Positions 14,440-23,850 of a stretch of 64,000 nt of DNA are shown piece by piece. Below the pieces are notes generated by a model. It made no database searches. It saw nothing but the letters and a program-made list of their open reading frames with translations, and was not told the origin of the DNA. How positions within the stretch are numbered: the stretch's first letter is position 1; each line of letters opens with the position of its first letter. Location of the stretch: assembly GCF_007954405.1 (NCBI RefSeq), contig NZ_CP042344.1, positions 3,162,001 through 3,226,000 of the forward strand, read 5' to 3'. The DNA is from Comamonas flocculans. GTDB lineage: Bacteria > Pseudomonadota > Gammaproteobacteria > Burkholderiales > Burkholderiaceae_C. The translations under genes and the position numbers were made by a program.

Positions 14440-15333
14440 ATGCAAATCAACCACAGCAACCTCGCCATCCTCAACCAGGCCTTCAGCGGCGCCTTCCGCG
14501 GCGCACTGGCGCAGGCCGCACCCATGTGGAGCCAGGCCGCCACGCTCGTGCCCAGCACCACGGCTGAGACCAAGTACGCCTGGCTGGGCCAGATCACGCG
14601 GTTCCGTGAATGGATCGGCGAGCGCCAGATCCAGAACCTGGTGCTGCACGACTACGCCATCAAGAACAAGACTTTCGAGAACACCGTGGCCGTGGGCCGC
14701 GAGGAGATCGAGGACGACCAGTACGGCGTCTATACCCCCGTCATCCAGCAGCTCGGGCAGGACGCCGCGCTGCACCCGGACGAGCTCGTGTTCGGCCTGC
14801 TCAACGCCGGCTTCAGCACGCCCTGCTACGACGGCCAGTACTTCTTCGACACCGACCACCCCGTGGGCGCCCCGGGTGCGCAAGCCAGCGTGAGCAACTT
14901 CCAGGGCGGCGCGGGCACGGCGTGGTTCCTGCTGGACACCAGCAAGGTCATCAAGCCGGTGCTCTACCAGAAGCGCCGCGACTACGCCTTCACCGCCAAG
15001 ACCAGCCTCACCGACGAGAACGTCTTCAGCCGCAATGAATTCATCTGGGGGGCCGATGGTCGCGGCAACGCCGGCCTTGGCCTGTGGCAGCTCGCCTACG
15101 CCTCCAAGGAGGCGCTCACCGTGCAGAGCTACGCCGACGCGCGCGCCGCTCACCAGAGCCTGCGCGGCGACAACGGCAAGCCACTGGTCATCCAGAGCAA
15201 GGAGCTGTGGGTGCCGCCCAACCTGGAGCAGGCCGCGCTGGAAGTGGTGCAGGCCGAGCGCCTGGCGGGCGGCGCCACCAACGTCATGCGGGGCCTCTCC
15301 AAGGTGGTCGTCTGCTCGTGGCTTACCGCCTGA
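14440..15333 (+). CDS. Major capsid protein (Mu gpT-like)
   Basis: A 297-residue protein of the Mu T family: MQINHSNLAILNQAFSGAFR start, TKYAWLGQITRFREWIGERQ, the DDQYGVYTPVIQQLG block and KELWVPPNLEQAALEVVQAE. These are conserved across Mu-like major head subunits with the HK97 fold. It makes the icosahedral shell. Confidence 0.92.
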   Translation: MQINHSNLAILNQAFSGAFRGALAQAAPMWSQAATLVPSTTAETKYAWLGQITRFREWIGERQIQNLVLHDYAIKNKTFENTVAVGREEIEDDQYGVYTPVIQQLGQDAALHPDELVFGLLNAGFSTPCYDGQYFFDTDHPVGAPGAQASVSNFQGGAGTAWFLLDTSKVIKPVLYQKRRDYAFTAKTSLTDENVFSRNEFIWGADGRGNAGLGLWQLAYASKEALTVQSYADARAAHQSLRGDNGKPLVIQSKELWVPPNLEQAALEVVQAERLAGGATNVMRGLSKVVVCSWLTA

Positions 15334-15362
15334 TCGCAACCCGGTTTCAAGGACTGAAAAAC

Positions 15363-15650
15363 ATGGCAACCCAACGAAACAACTCCGCCAAGGGCGCGCC
15401 CGCGCCTGCCACCAAAGGCGACGGCGCCACGCGCCAGGTGCTGCAAGTCGTCTCCAAGCGTGACGGCTTCCGCCGCGCGGGCCGCGCCTGGAGCGGCACC
15501 ACCACCGTGGCGCTCGATGAGCTGACCCAAGAGCAGGTCGAGCAGCTCAGCACGGAACCCATGCTGGTGACGCTGCTGCTCGAAGTCCCCGCCGACCAGG
15601 GGGCCGAACTGCCCTCGGCGGGCGGTGCATCCGCGGCCACCGAGAACTGA
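15363..15650 (+). CDS. Small Mu gp35-like protein
   Basis: A 95-residue protein: disordered basic N terminus, then VVSKRDGFRRAGRAWSG and LTQEQVEQLSTEPMLVTLLL. This short FRRAGR...W...L..EQ..L..dp.L.v pattern is that of the HI1506/Mu gp35 group found after major capsid genes of Mu-like phages. Its structural or accessory role is not established. Confidence 0.7.
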   Translation: MATQRNNSAKGAPAPATKGDGATRQVLQVVSKRDGFRRAGRAWSGTTTVALDELTQEQVEQLSTEPMLVTLLLEVPADQGAELPSAGGASAATEN

Positions 15651-15736
15651 TACCACACCAGCGAAGGGCTTCGACCCGCGCGCAGCGCTCCCCACGCGCG
15701 CGGCGAGCCCAGGGGGAGCTCCACCGCCAACCTCAT

Positions 15737-15778
15737 GCCGGGGCTGGATAACGGGAAGGGTTTGGGTAGAGCCCCGGC
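15737..15778 (+). terminator. Long GC hairpin after capsid module
   Basis: GCCGGGGCT (15737-15745) and AGCCCCGGC (15770-15778) are perfect 9-base arms around a 24-base loop, in the 147-base gap between the gp35-like and gp36-like genes. No T-run follows, so it may be a processing or rho-type pause structure and not an intrinsic terminator. Confidence 0.4.
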
Positions 15779-15797
15779 AAATTTGAACACCTGCGCC

Positions 15798-16334
15798 ATG
15801 TCCTACATCACCCCTGCCGAATTGGCCGAACGCCCCGGAGCGCGCGAGATCGCCCAGACCGCCAGCGCGGCGCACCAGATGGTGCGCGACGACGCGCTCA
15901 TGGACGCCACGCTGCGCGGCCTGGAGCGCAGCGCCTGGACGGGCGAGGACATCGCCGCCGCCGACGCGGCGCTGGCCCGCGTGCAAGACGCCGTGTCCGA
16001 GGCCGGCGCGCTGATTGACGGGCACCTGGTGCAGCGCGGCTACCAGCTGCCGCTGCAGCTGCCCGAGGGCAGCGCCGGCCGCAGCATGCTCACCGTGTGG
16101 GCGCGCGCCATCACGCGCTACTACCTGAACAAGGACCGCATGACCGACGAGGCCAAGGACCCCGTGGCACGCGACTACCGCGATGCGCTGCGGCTACTGG
16201 GCCTGCTGGCCGTGGGCAAGTTCAGCCTCGGCGAAGGCGACCCCGCTGCCAGCGTCAACGCCAGCAGCACCGACGTGCGCTTCCAGAGCGCTCCCCTGGT
16301 TTTTGGGCGCGAGCAGATGCGCGCCTTCCGCTGA
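15798..16334 (+). CDS. Head-tail connector protein (DUF1320, Mu gp36-like)
   Basis: A 178-residue protein starting MSYITPAELAERPGAREIAQ, the diagnostic opening of DUF1320. Helical pattern LARVQDAVSEAGALIDGHLV and ITRYYLNKDRMTDEAKDPVA follows. The family sits at the head-tail joint in Mu-like phages. ATG 15798 gives the conserved N terminus. Confidence 0.85.
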   Translation: MSYITPAELAERPGAREIAQTASAAHQMVRDDALMDATLRGLERSAWTGEDIAAADAALARVQDAVSEAGALIDGHLVQRGYQLPLQLPEGSAGRSMLTVWARAITRYYLNKDRMTDEAKDPVARDYRDALRLLGLLAVGKFSLGEGDPAASVNASSTDVRFQSAPLVFGREQMRAFR

Positions 16335-16346
16335 CGGGCCGCCGCC

Positions 16347-16766
16347 ATGGATCTGCAAGCCATCCTGCAGCGCCTGCGCACCGAGCTCGCCGACCTGGCG
16401 CTGCGCGAAATCGAGCCCGCCGCGGGCCTGGACGCCGCCATGCGTGCCAACCGCGCCGTGCCGGCGGCCTACCTCATCCCTTTGTCCGAGCGCGGGCAGG
16501 CGAGCGGCCACACCGGCGAGGTCGATCAGATCGAGCACCGCCTGTTCGCCGTGGTGCAGGCGGTCGATGTCGGCAACGCCCATGGCGTGGTCGATCTCAA
16601 GACCCTGCGCCAGCGTGTCAAGCGCGCCCTGGTCGGCTTCGTGCCCGACCCTTCGATGGGCGACCCCGTCCTGTTCGTCGGCGGCGAGCTCGTCGAGTTC
16701 GAAGGCAATGGCCGCCTTTTGTGGTCCGACGAGTTTGGCTACAGCGGCTACTTCAGCAACCCGTGA
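16347..16766 (+). CDS. Tail terminator-like protein (gp37 family)
   Basis: A 139-residue protein (MDLQAILQRLRTELADLALR; IEHRLFAVVQAVDVGNAHG; RQRVKRALVGFVPDPSMGDP; LWSDEFGYSGYFSNP at the end). This pattern of an N-terminal helix, beta hairpin with HRLFAVV, and terminal aromatic strand is that of the Gp37-like/tail terminator proteins next to DUF1320 genes. It probably caps the tail tube at the head end. Confidence 0.75.
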   Translation: MDLQAILQRLRTELADLALREIEPAAGLDAAMRANRAVPAAYLIPLSERGQASGHTGEVDQIEHRLFAVVQAVDVGNAHGVVDLKTLRQRVKRALVGFVPDPSMGDPVLFVGGELVEFEGNGRLLWSDEFGYSGYFSNP

Positions 16767-16783
16767 GACGACAGGAGCGAACC

Positions 16784-17017
16784 ATGAGCCTGCGCAATGC
16801 AAAACCCACCCAGGCGCAAACGCCGCCAGCCGCGCCCGAAACCGCCAACACCGCCGCCGACGTGGCCACTGCCGTGGTTCAGCCCCCGGCGCCCGCCTCG
16901 GCAAGCCCCCGCCCGCCCGACGCCGCGCACGGCCGCGGCGGCCTCTACACCGTGAAGGCCGGCCGGCGCGTGCTGGTGCAGGCCACCCAATCCCCAGCCC
17001 TGAAGGAGCAAGCATGA
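16784..17017 (+). CDS. Small hypothetical protein before tail tube gene
   Basis: A 77-residue protein with ACAGGAG upstream. The first 50 residues are low-complexity, rich in alanine, proline and threonine; the last 25 (GGLYTVKAGRRVLVQATQSP) look structured. It overlaps the tail tube gene by four bases (ATGA). Equivalent short proteins with a similar C terminus occur at this place in related phages. Function unknown. Confidence 0.65.
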   Translation: MSLRNAKPTQAQTPPAAPETANTAADVATAVVQPPAPASASPRPPDAAHGRGGLYTVKAGRRVLVQATQSPALKEQA

Positions 17018-17958
17018 GCGCCCCCAAGTTCATCAAGAAGATGGCCGTCCTGGTGGCCATCGAAGCCACCGTCGGCACCATCGTCGTACCCGTGGCGGCC
17101 GACGCCATTGAAGTCTCCGACGTCACCCTCACCCCGATCGAGGGCGACGAGGTCGATCAGGGCGTGATCCGCCCCTACTTCGGTGCCTCGGAAACCACGC
17201 TGGTCACGCTCTACCGCAAGATCGCGTTCAGCGTCGGCCTGGCCGGTGTCGCCGCCGTGGGCGACCTGCCTGGCTGGGCCACGCTGATGCGCGCCTGCGC
17301 CGCGAGCTGCACCAACACGCCGGCGCCGGACGTCGACGCGGGCACCGTCTTCGCGCCCGTCACCGACAACATCGAGAGCGTCACCATCTACGCCGTGGTC
17401 GACAAGCTGCTCTACAAGATGGCTGGCGCGCGCGCCAACGTCAAGGCCGCGGTGGACGCCAAGCAAATCCCCAAGTGGCAGTACGAATTCACCGGCTCCT
17501 TCCTGCCGGTGGAAGACGTGGGCGCCATGCCCGCGGTCAGCTACGCCAAGTTCCAGCGGCCGCTGGGCGTGAACGCGCTCAACAGCACGCTTGAGCTCGA
17601 CGGCTTCACCGCCGCGTGCAGCAGCTTCCAGTTCGACTTCGGCAACCAGGTCGTCAAGCAAGACCTGATGAACGTGGACACCACGGAAATCACCGGCCGC
17701 GCCTCCACCGGCAGCGTCACCTTCCGCAATACCAGCGTGGCCACCAAGAACTGGATCGAGATGGCACGCGCATCCGCCAAGGTGCCCATGCTGCTCAAGC
17801 ATGGCCAGGCGGCCACCAACACCGTCTCGATCAGCGCCACCAGCGCGCAAATCGGCAAGCCCACGTTCAGCGACCAGGACGGCATCCAGATGATCACCGT
17901 GCCGCTGCGCTTCATCCCCAGCGACGCCGGCAACGACGAATGGGCCATCGCCTGCTGA
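17014..17958 (+). CDS. Siphovirus-type tail tube protein
   Basis: A 314-residue protein starting MSAPKFIKKMAVLVAIEATV. It is beta-rich throughout (KWQYEFTGSFLPVEDVGAMP; ITVPLRFIPSDAGNDEW at the end), consistent with the major tube subunit of non-contractile tails in B3/D3112-type transposable phages. There is no sheath gene nearby, which supports a siphovirus tail. Chaperone and tape-measure genes follow in the standard order. Confidence 0.8.
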   Translation: MSAPKFIKKMAVLVAIEATVGTIVVPVAADAIEVSDVTLTPIEGDEVDQGVIRPYFGASETTLVTLYRKIAFSVGLAGVAAVGDLPGWATLMRACAASCTNTPAPDVDAGTVFAPVTDNIESVTIYAVVDKLLYKMAGARANVKAAVDAKQIPKWQYEFTGSFLPVEDVGAMPAVSYAKFQRPLGVNALNSTLELDGFTAACSSFQFDFGNQVVKQDLMNVDTTEITGRASTGSVTFRNTSVATKNWIEMARASAKVPMLLKHGQAATNTVSISATSAQIGKPTFSDQDGIQMITVPLRFIPSDAGNDEWAIAC

Positions 17959-17969
17959 CCCCTGTATTT

Positions 17970-18005
17970 CTCCCTCTCCCCCTGGGAGAGGGCCGGGGTG
18001 AGGGC
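17970..18005 (+). repeat. REP-like palindrome copy 3, intergenic
   Basis: CTCCCTCTCCCCCTGGGAGAGGGCC... element 12 bases after the tail tube stop, matching the two copies in the portal gene. It lies in the 92-base gap before the tail chaperone gene and could act as a hairpin in the late transcript. Confidence 0.75.
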
Positions 18006-18050
18006 TCCAGCGCACCACCAGTTTCACCGATTGCAAAGGAATTTCCCGCC

Positions 18051-18542
18051 ATGACCGTCGTACTCGCCTCCGTCGCCTTCTGGGCACCCGTCACCTACCG
18101 CCTGATCGGCGACAACGGCCAGCCCGAGATCATCGAAGGCCGCGCGCGCTACACGCGCCTGAAGACCTCCGAGCGCCGGCTGCTGGACCGGCGCATCCGC
18201 GCCAACCGGCTCACGCCCGAGGTGCGCGCCGGCATCCGCGCGCAGCTGGACGCGCCCGATTGCAACTTCACCGCGCGCGAGCGCGCCGAGGTCGAGGCCG
18301 ACCTGGCCGCCGAGCCCATCACCGACGAGCAGTTCCTGGACGCGCTCCTGGTCGATTGGGAGCTGCGCGACAAGTCGGGCAACGCCATCGCTTTCACCCC
18401 CGCCACGCGGCGCGAGCTGTGCGAAGACTGGGACGGGCTGGAAGCCGCGCTGGTGCGCGGCTACGTGCGTGCGCAGGAGGCCGCGCTCAAGCCGCAGGAG
18501 CAGGAAAAAAACTCCGAGGCGCCGTCCGGCACTGGTTCCTGA
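18051..18542 (+). CDS. Tail assembly chaperone G
   Basis: A 163-residue protein (MTVVLASVAFWAPVTYRLIG; LLDRRIRANRLTPEVRAGIR; FLDALLVDWELRDKSGNAIA). It corresponds to the G protein of lambda-type tail assembly, which coats the tape measure with its GT fusion partner before tube polymerisation. Near its end the codons GAA AAA AAC (18504-18512) contain a slippery heptamer that leads into the downstream T frame. Confidence 0.75.
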   Translation: MTVVLASVAFWAPVTYRLIGDNGQPEIIEGRARYTRLKTSERRLLDRRIRANRLTPEVRAGIRAQLDAPDCNFTARERAEVEADLAAEPITDEQFLDALLVDWELRDKSGNAIAFTPATRRELCEDWDGLEAALVRGYVRAQEAALKPQEQEKNSEAPSGTGS

Positions 18543-18907
18543 GTGCCCGGCATGCGCGCCAAAGCGCCGAGGAAGAAGACGCCGAGCTGCGCGCCCAGTG
18601 GGCGCGTCTGGGCGCCGATCCCGACCGCGCGCGCTCTGGCGCCCAGCAAGCCGACGAGCCGCTGCAACCCCAGGCCTGGGAACTGCCGCCCGAGCTGTGG
18701 CCCGCATGGGAATGCTTTGTGTGCTGCTGGAGCCAGTGGCGTGTCGTCGTCGGCATCGGCGTCGCCTATTACGAAGGGATCGACCGCGCCAGCCTGCTCT
18801 CCACCATGGACATGCTGGGCATTCAGCGCAGCAAACGCCGCGCGGTGCTGATGCAGGTACAGATTCTGGAGAGCGAAGCCAAGCTGCTGCGCAATGAGCG
18901 TGATTAG
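18051..18907 (+). CDS. Tail assembly chaperone GT fusion by -1 frameshift
   Basis: Reading frame 0 to the slippery A AAA AAC (18506-18512), then shifting -1, joins the G protein to an open frame through 18907. The downstream part (LRGAVRHWFLSARHARQSAE; ELPPELWPAWECFVCCWSQW; DRASLLSTMDMLGIQRSKRR) is a DUF1799-type T domain with no start codon or ribosome site of its own. The product would be about 285 residues. Programmed -1 shifting at this position is a conserved trait of long-tailed phages. Confidence 0.75.
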
Positions 18908-18921
18908 AGACAGAGCCCGTC

Positions 18922-21900
18922 ATGAGCAATGAATTCAACGTCGCGGTCAAGGTCAGTGCCGACGCCTCGCAGCTCACGGCCGAGCTCAAGCGCGCCGGTG
19001 GGGCGCTGCAAGAATTCACCGCCCGGGCGCAAGGCGCCGGCGCGGGCGTCACCGGCGCGCTGCAGAGCACCACCACCGCCGCACAGGCCATGGGCGCGGC
19101 CGTGCACAGCGGCGCGCAGGCCCATAGGGCGGGCGCGCAAAGCGCCGCGCAGCACGCCGATGCATTGCGCGGCGCCGCGGCCCAGGTCACCAACACCGTC
19201 ACCGCCCTGGGCGGCCTGGCCGGGCAAGGTGCCCAGGCCGGCGCGGCGCTGGGCAGCACCACCGGCGCAGTGCGCGCGCTGGTCACCGCCGCCGGCGTGG
19301 CCACCACCGGCCTGGGCGCGCTGGCCATCGCGGGCGGCGCGCTCATCACCGCCTACGCGCGCGGCTCGGCCGAGGCCGACCACTACCGCCTGGCCATCGT
19401 CACCACCGGCAACGCCGCCGGCACCTCGGTCGACCAGCTGGCAGGCTACGCGCGCCAGATCGCCAGCGTGTCCGGCACCCAGGCCCAGGCCGCTGAAACG
19501 CTGGCCATGTTCACCGACACCGGCGCAGTAGGTACCGGCATGCTGCGCGAGGCCGCGCAGGCCGCCATCGAGTGGGAGCGCGCCACCGGCCAGGCCGCCA
19601 GCACCACCGCGGCCAAGTTCGCCGCGCTCGCGCGCGATCCGCTCGCGGCCACCGTGAAGCTCAACGAGGGGATGAACTTCCTCACCACGAGCACTTACCA
19701 GCAGATCAAGGCCCTGCAGGAGCAAGGCCGCACCAGCGACGCGGCCGCCGCCGCGCAGCATGCCCTGGCCGACGCGTTCACTACCCGCGCGGGCGAGATC
19801 GAGGCCAACCTGGGCACCATCGAACGCGGCTGGCGCGGCGTGAAAGACATGGCCGCCAGCGCCTGGGACGCCATGCTCAACATCGGACGCGAAGGCACCA
19901 AGTCCGACCGGCTGCAGGCACTGAAAGCCGAGCTCGCGCAGCACCAGGCGGCGCAGGCCATTGACACGCGCGGCCTTGCAATGGAGTCTTCGGCCAGCGT
20001 CATGGCGCGCCGCGGTCAATCCGAGCGCGCGCAGCAGATCGAGAACGAGATCGCGGCGCTGGAAGCCGAGATCGGCACGGAAGAAACACTTGCTCAGCTG
20101 CAAGCCAAAGGCGCGGCGGATCGCAAGCTCTACTTCGAATGGGAAAAGCAGGGCGACGCCCTGCGCACCAAGGCCCAGCGGCGCGAGCAGGCCATCCGCA
20201 GCGCCGAAGCCGAAGGGCAGGCGCTGCTCAATGCCGGCCTGATCACCGAGGCCCAGCTGCGCGAGCGCATCGACGCCATCCGCCAGAAGTACAGAGACCG
20301 CAAGAGCGCGGGCACGGGCGCGCCTGGGCGGCCCGACAGCGAACTCGCCAGCCTGCAGGCCCAGCTGCAGGCCGCCCAGCTCTATGGCGAGCAGCTCTCC
20401 ACCCTGGGCACCGCGGCGAGCGCGCTCAATGCGGGCGAGCGTGCATCGCTGAAGATCGGCGAAGAGCTCAAGCAGGTCACCGACGACAAGACCGCCGCCC
20501 GCCTGCGCGAGAAGCAGGCCATCGCCGACGCCCTGGGCGCGCAGCTGCGCAGCAACGACGGCCTGCAGGAGTCCCTGAAAGCCCACCAGGCGGACATAGA
20601 CGCGAACTACGCCGACGCCGACGCCATCGAGCAGCGCGCCAAGGCGCAAGAGGCCGCCAACGCCACCCTGGGCAAGTCCAAGGCGGCCATCGAAGAGATG
20701 ACGCTGGCCGAGCTCAAGCACCAGATGGCCGAGGCCCAGGGCAGCGACAGCTTCGACCCCAAATACATCGCCTCACTGGAGCGCAAGATCGCCGCGCAAG
20801 AGCGCTGGGTGACGGCGCTGCGGGGGGCCGACTACAAGGCGGCCGAGCAGCACGTCAATGAGCTGCTGCGCGGTGCCGAGGAACTCTCGCGCGCCTACGC
20901 AGACGAGCAGCAGCTCTCGGGTCTCACGGCGCTGGAGCGCGAGAAGATCACCGCGCAGCGCCAGGTCGAGCTCAAGTACGCCAAGGAGCTGGCCGCCATC
21001 GACAAGATGGCCCTCTCGGATGCCGAGAAACAGGCCCTGCGCGAAATCGCCCTGCAGGCCAAGCGCAAGGAGGGCATCGCCGCCGTCGCCAAGGCCCGGC
21101 AGCAGGCGGGCGCGGCCGCCGCCGACGAGATCAACCGCAGCCTCACCGACGCGCTGATGCGCGGCTTTGAAAGCGGCAAGGGGTTCGCGCAGAACCTGGC
21201 CGACACCACGCGCAACCTGTTCAACTCCATGGTGCTGCGCCCGGTGATCAGCGCCATCATGACCCCCGTGTCGTTGGTGGTCAGCGGCATCGTGCAGCAG
21301 GGCCTGGGCGCGGTGGGCCTGGGCAGCACAGGCACCGGTGTTCTGGGCCTGGCCAGCAACGCCAGCACCGCTTACAACATGGTCGGCGCGCTCAACGGCC
21401 AGGGCTTGCTCGGCGGCGTGGGCAGCACTCTGTTCGGCAACGCGGCGGCCTACGGCGCGATGACGCCTGGCCTTGCCCTTGGCGGCCAGCAGGCTGCGAT
21501 GCTCGCCGCGCAAACCGGCGAATTTGGTCTTGCCGGGGCCACGGCCACCGCCCAGGCAGGCGGCGCAGGCATGGGCGGTTTCGGCGCGCTGCTGTCCAGC
21601 CCGCTGGCCATTGCGGGCGGTGCCCTGCTGCTGGGCAACGCCCTGGGCCTGTTTCGCACGACAGAAAAACGCGGTGGCGGCCTCATCGGCACCCTGGGCG
21701 AGGCCGGCGGCGTGCACGACGCCGACCTCATGCGCAAGTCGGGCACCCTCTTCGGTGGCCCGGATTGGTTCGTCGAGGACCGCGGCCAATCGGCGCTGGA
21801 CAAAGCCATCCAGGGCTCGTTTGACGCCAGCAAGACCGCCATCAAGGGCTTCGCCGAATCCCTGGGCCTGGCCACCGACACGATCGACGGCTTCAGCACC

Positions 21901-23850
21901 GTGCTGGGCACAGAAACCATGGGCGACCATGGCCAGCTCGGCATCCGCCTGGACAACGATGGCCAGCCGTTGAGCGATGCCGAAGTGCAAGCCAAGATCG
22001 CCGCCGCCATCAAGGCAGCCGATAACGAGCTGGCACAGCAATTGATCGGCGCCTGGCAAGAGAGCACCGAGCAGGTCACCGAACGGGTGCGCACCGGCTT
22101 TTGGGACAGCGGCGACAACGGCGGCTACTCCGACGTCACGCGCGACGTCACCACCACCACATATACCCCGTCGGAATTCGCCCGCGACGGTGAGCAGGCC
22201 ATAGACACCCTGACGCGCCTGGGCACCAGCCTGCAGGCCACGGGCGCCGCGTTCACCGCGCTGGGTCTCACGCTCTACGACGCAAGCCTGGCCGGTGGCG
22301 ACATGGCATCGCAACTGGTCGACGCCTACGGCGGCATCGACGCGATGAACGCCGCCCTGGGCGCATACCACCAAAACTACTACACCGATCAAGAGCGCTA
22401 CACCACGGCGCTGGACGCGGTGCGCGCCGAATTCGAGCGCCTGGACATCGCCATGCCGCCCAGCCGCGCCGCCCTGCGCGCGCTGATCGAAGGCCTGGAC
22501 CGCACCACCGAGTCCGGGCGCGAGACCTTCGCCGCGCTGACCAATTTGTCCAGCGCCTTTGCCGCCGTCACGCCCCAGCTGTTCGATGCGGGCGCCGAGC
22601 TGGCCGGCACCATCCGCTCGGCGCTGCTGGGCAGCTTCGACGGCGCCAGCGCCGGCGCGGCTATGGCCCAGACGGTGCAGCTGGGCATCTACAACGCGAT
22701 TGCCGGGCAGTTCGCCAACCAGATCACCGGCATCATCGTCGCCGGCGTGGTCGACCCGGTCATCCAGGCCGCCATCACCGGCTCCAGCGTCAGCGCCGCC
22801 GTCAGCAGCGCGTCGATCGCGCAAATGGTCGAGCAGGCCAACGCCGTGGCCAGCGCCGCCGCCCAGATCATGAACGACCCGGCCTTCGAGGCCGCGATGC
22901 GCGACATCGGCGCCGCCGTCAGCCGCATCACCATCCCCGTGGTGCGCGCCGCCCCGGCGGTGAACACCTACGCCAGCGCGGTGGACCGCAGCGCCAGCGC
23001 AGCAACAAAGGCCAGCGACGCCATGGACGCGGCATTTGCCGCGCTGCAGCGCTCGGTCGGCGCCGAGAAAGAGCGCGCACAGACAGCGCTTGAATCTGCG
23101 CGCGCCCTTGAGAGCGAATTCGCCAGCCTCTTCGGCTACCTGCGCGGCGCGGTCGCCGATCTGCGCGGCCAGGTGGCGCAGACCGCCGACTGGCAGGCGC
23201 AGCAGGGTTGGGCCTTCATCGACGAGGCCCTGAGCGCCTGGCGTGCTGACAGCGCGCTGCCCCAGCAAGAGCAGCTCGCAGCCGCCGTCGACGCAGTGCG
23301 CCGCGAGCTTGACGCGGGCTGGGGCGATACCGAGTTCCTTCGCATGGTGCTCGCCAACAAACTCGAAGAACTCCAGGTTGGCAGCGAGGCGGCGCTGAGC
23401 GAGCAAGAGCGCCTGGTGCTCGCTGGCGAGGCACAGGTCAGCGCGCTCGATGCGCTGCTGGACAACGCCGCCGACCAGCTCGCCTACGCCAAAGGCACCT
23501 ACACCGCGCTGCTGGCGCTGCCGCAGGCCATCGCGGGCTTCAACGCCGCCATCGGCGGCAAGGGCCTCCCCGGCACGCCCCTGCCGTCGCCAGACACCTG
23601 GGCGCCGCTGATGCTGGATGCGGGCACACCGGCGCCCGCCCCGCAGCTCTACGGCGTGCCCATGGCCAGCATCGCCAGCGCCGATGCCGACAAACTCGCC
23701 GCGCTGCTGCAAAAAGTGCTCGATGCGCTCGGCGCACTCAAGGGCAACACCGAGGGCAGCGCCTACCACCAGCGCCGCGTCTCTGAACTATTGGAAGACG
23801 TGGCCAACGGCTCGGCCGTGCTGCACACCCGAGAGGCGGCCGTGGCATGA
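18922..23850 (+). CDS. Tail tape measure protein
   Basis: A 1,642-residue protein. The N-terminal part has the typical AVKVSADASQLTAELKRAGG opening and a long alanine-rich helix; hydrophobic segments lie near residues 110-150 and 770-830; the lambda-type C-terminal region and further coiled coil follow. It sets tail length and may form a channel during DNA entry. At roughly 1.5 angstrom per residue it implies a tail near 245 nm; this is a rule-of-thumb estimate. It overlaps the next gene by four bases. Confidence 0.92.
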   Translation: MSNEFNVAVKVSADASQLTAELKRAGGALQEFTARAQGAGAGVTGALQSTTTAAQAMGAAVHSGAQAHRAGAQSAAQHADALRGAAAQVTNTVTALGGLAGQGAQAGAALGSTTGAVRALVTAAGVATTGLGALAIAGGALITAYARGSAEADHYRLAIVTTGNAAGTSVDQLAGYARQIASVSGTQAQAAETLAMFTDTGAVGTGMLREAAQAAIEWERATGQAASTTAAKFAALARDPLAATVKLNEGMNFLTTSTYQQIKALQEQGRTSDAAAAAQHALADAFTTRAGEIEANLGTIERGWRGVKDMAASAWDAMLNIGREGTKSDRLQALKAELAQHQAAQAIDTRGLAMESSASVMARRGQSERAQQIENEIAALEAEIGTEETLAQLQAKGAADRKLYFEWEKQGDALRTKAQRREQAIRSAEAEGQALLNAGLITEAQLRERIDAIRQKYRDRKSAGTGAPGRPDSELASLQAQLQAAQLYGEQLSTLGTAASALNAGERASLKIGEELKQVTDDKTAARLREKQAIADALGAQLRSNDGLQESLKAHQADIDANYADADAIEQRAKAQEAANATLGKSKAAIEEMTLAELKHQMAEAQGSDSFDPKYIASLERKIAAQERWVTALRGADYKAAEQHVNELLRGAEELSRAYADEQQLSGLTALEREKITAQRQVELKYAKELAAIDKMALSDAEKQALREIALQAKRKEGIAAVAKARQQAGAAAADEINRSLTDALMRGFESGKGFAQNLADTTRNLFNSMVLRPVISAIMTPVSLVVSGIVQQGLGAVGLGSTGTGVLGLASNASTAYNMVGALNGQGLLGGVGSTLFGNAAAYGAMTPGLALGGQQAAMLAAQTGEFGLAGATATAQAGGAGMGGFGALLSSPLAIAGGALLLGNALGLFRTTEKRGGGLIGTLGEAGGVHDADLMRKSGTLFGGPDWFVEDRGQSALDKAIQGSFDASKTAIKGFAESLGLATDTIDGFSTVLGTETMGDHGQLGIRLDNDGQPLSDAEVQAKIAAAIKAADNELAQQLIGAWQESTEQVTERVRTGFWDSGDNGGYSDVTRDVTTTTYTPSEFARDGEQAIDTLTRLGTSLQATGAAFTALGLTLYDASLAGGDMASQLVDAYGGIDAMNAALGAYHQNYYTDQERYTTALDAVRAEFERLDIAMPPSRAALRALIEGLDRTTESGRETFAALTNLSSAFAAVTPQLFDAGAELAGTIRSALLGSFDGASAGAAMAQTVQLGIYNAIAGQFANQITGIIVAGVVDPVIQAAITGSSVSAAVSSASIAQMVEQANAVASAAAQIMNDPAFEAAMRDIGAAVSRITIPVVRAAPAVNTYASAVDRSASAATKASDAMDAAFAALQRSVGAEKERAQTALESARALESEFASLFGYLRGAVADLRGQVAQTADWQAQQGWAFIDEALSAWRADSALPQQEQLAAAVDAVRRELDAGWGDTEFLRMVLANKLEELQVGSEAALSEQERLVLAGEAQVSALDALLDNAADQLAYAKGTYTALLALPQAIAGFNAAIGGKGLPGTPLPSPDTWAPLMLDAGTPAPAPQLYGVPMASIASADADKLAALLQKVLDALGALKGNTEGSAYHQRRVSELLEDVANGSAVLHTREAAVA

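Noticed and set aside
13785..14893. Extra frames across the cement and capsid genes
   Set aside because: They are other-frame shadows rich in arginine, alanine and proline without ribosome sites.
12166..15369. Minus-strand open frame of 1,067 codons
   Set aside because: It is fully antisense to the virion morphogenesis, protease and capsid genes; its composition (Gly/Val/Ala/His/Arg) is that of an antisense shadow in high-GC DNA.
18543..18851. Separate gene starting at ATG 18552 or nearby after the G stop
   Set aside because: That frame gives a proline/serine/arginine-rich shadow; the DUF1799-like residues are in the -1 frame of G and lack a start codon.
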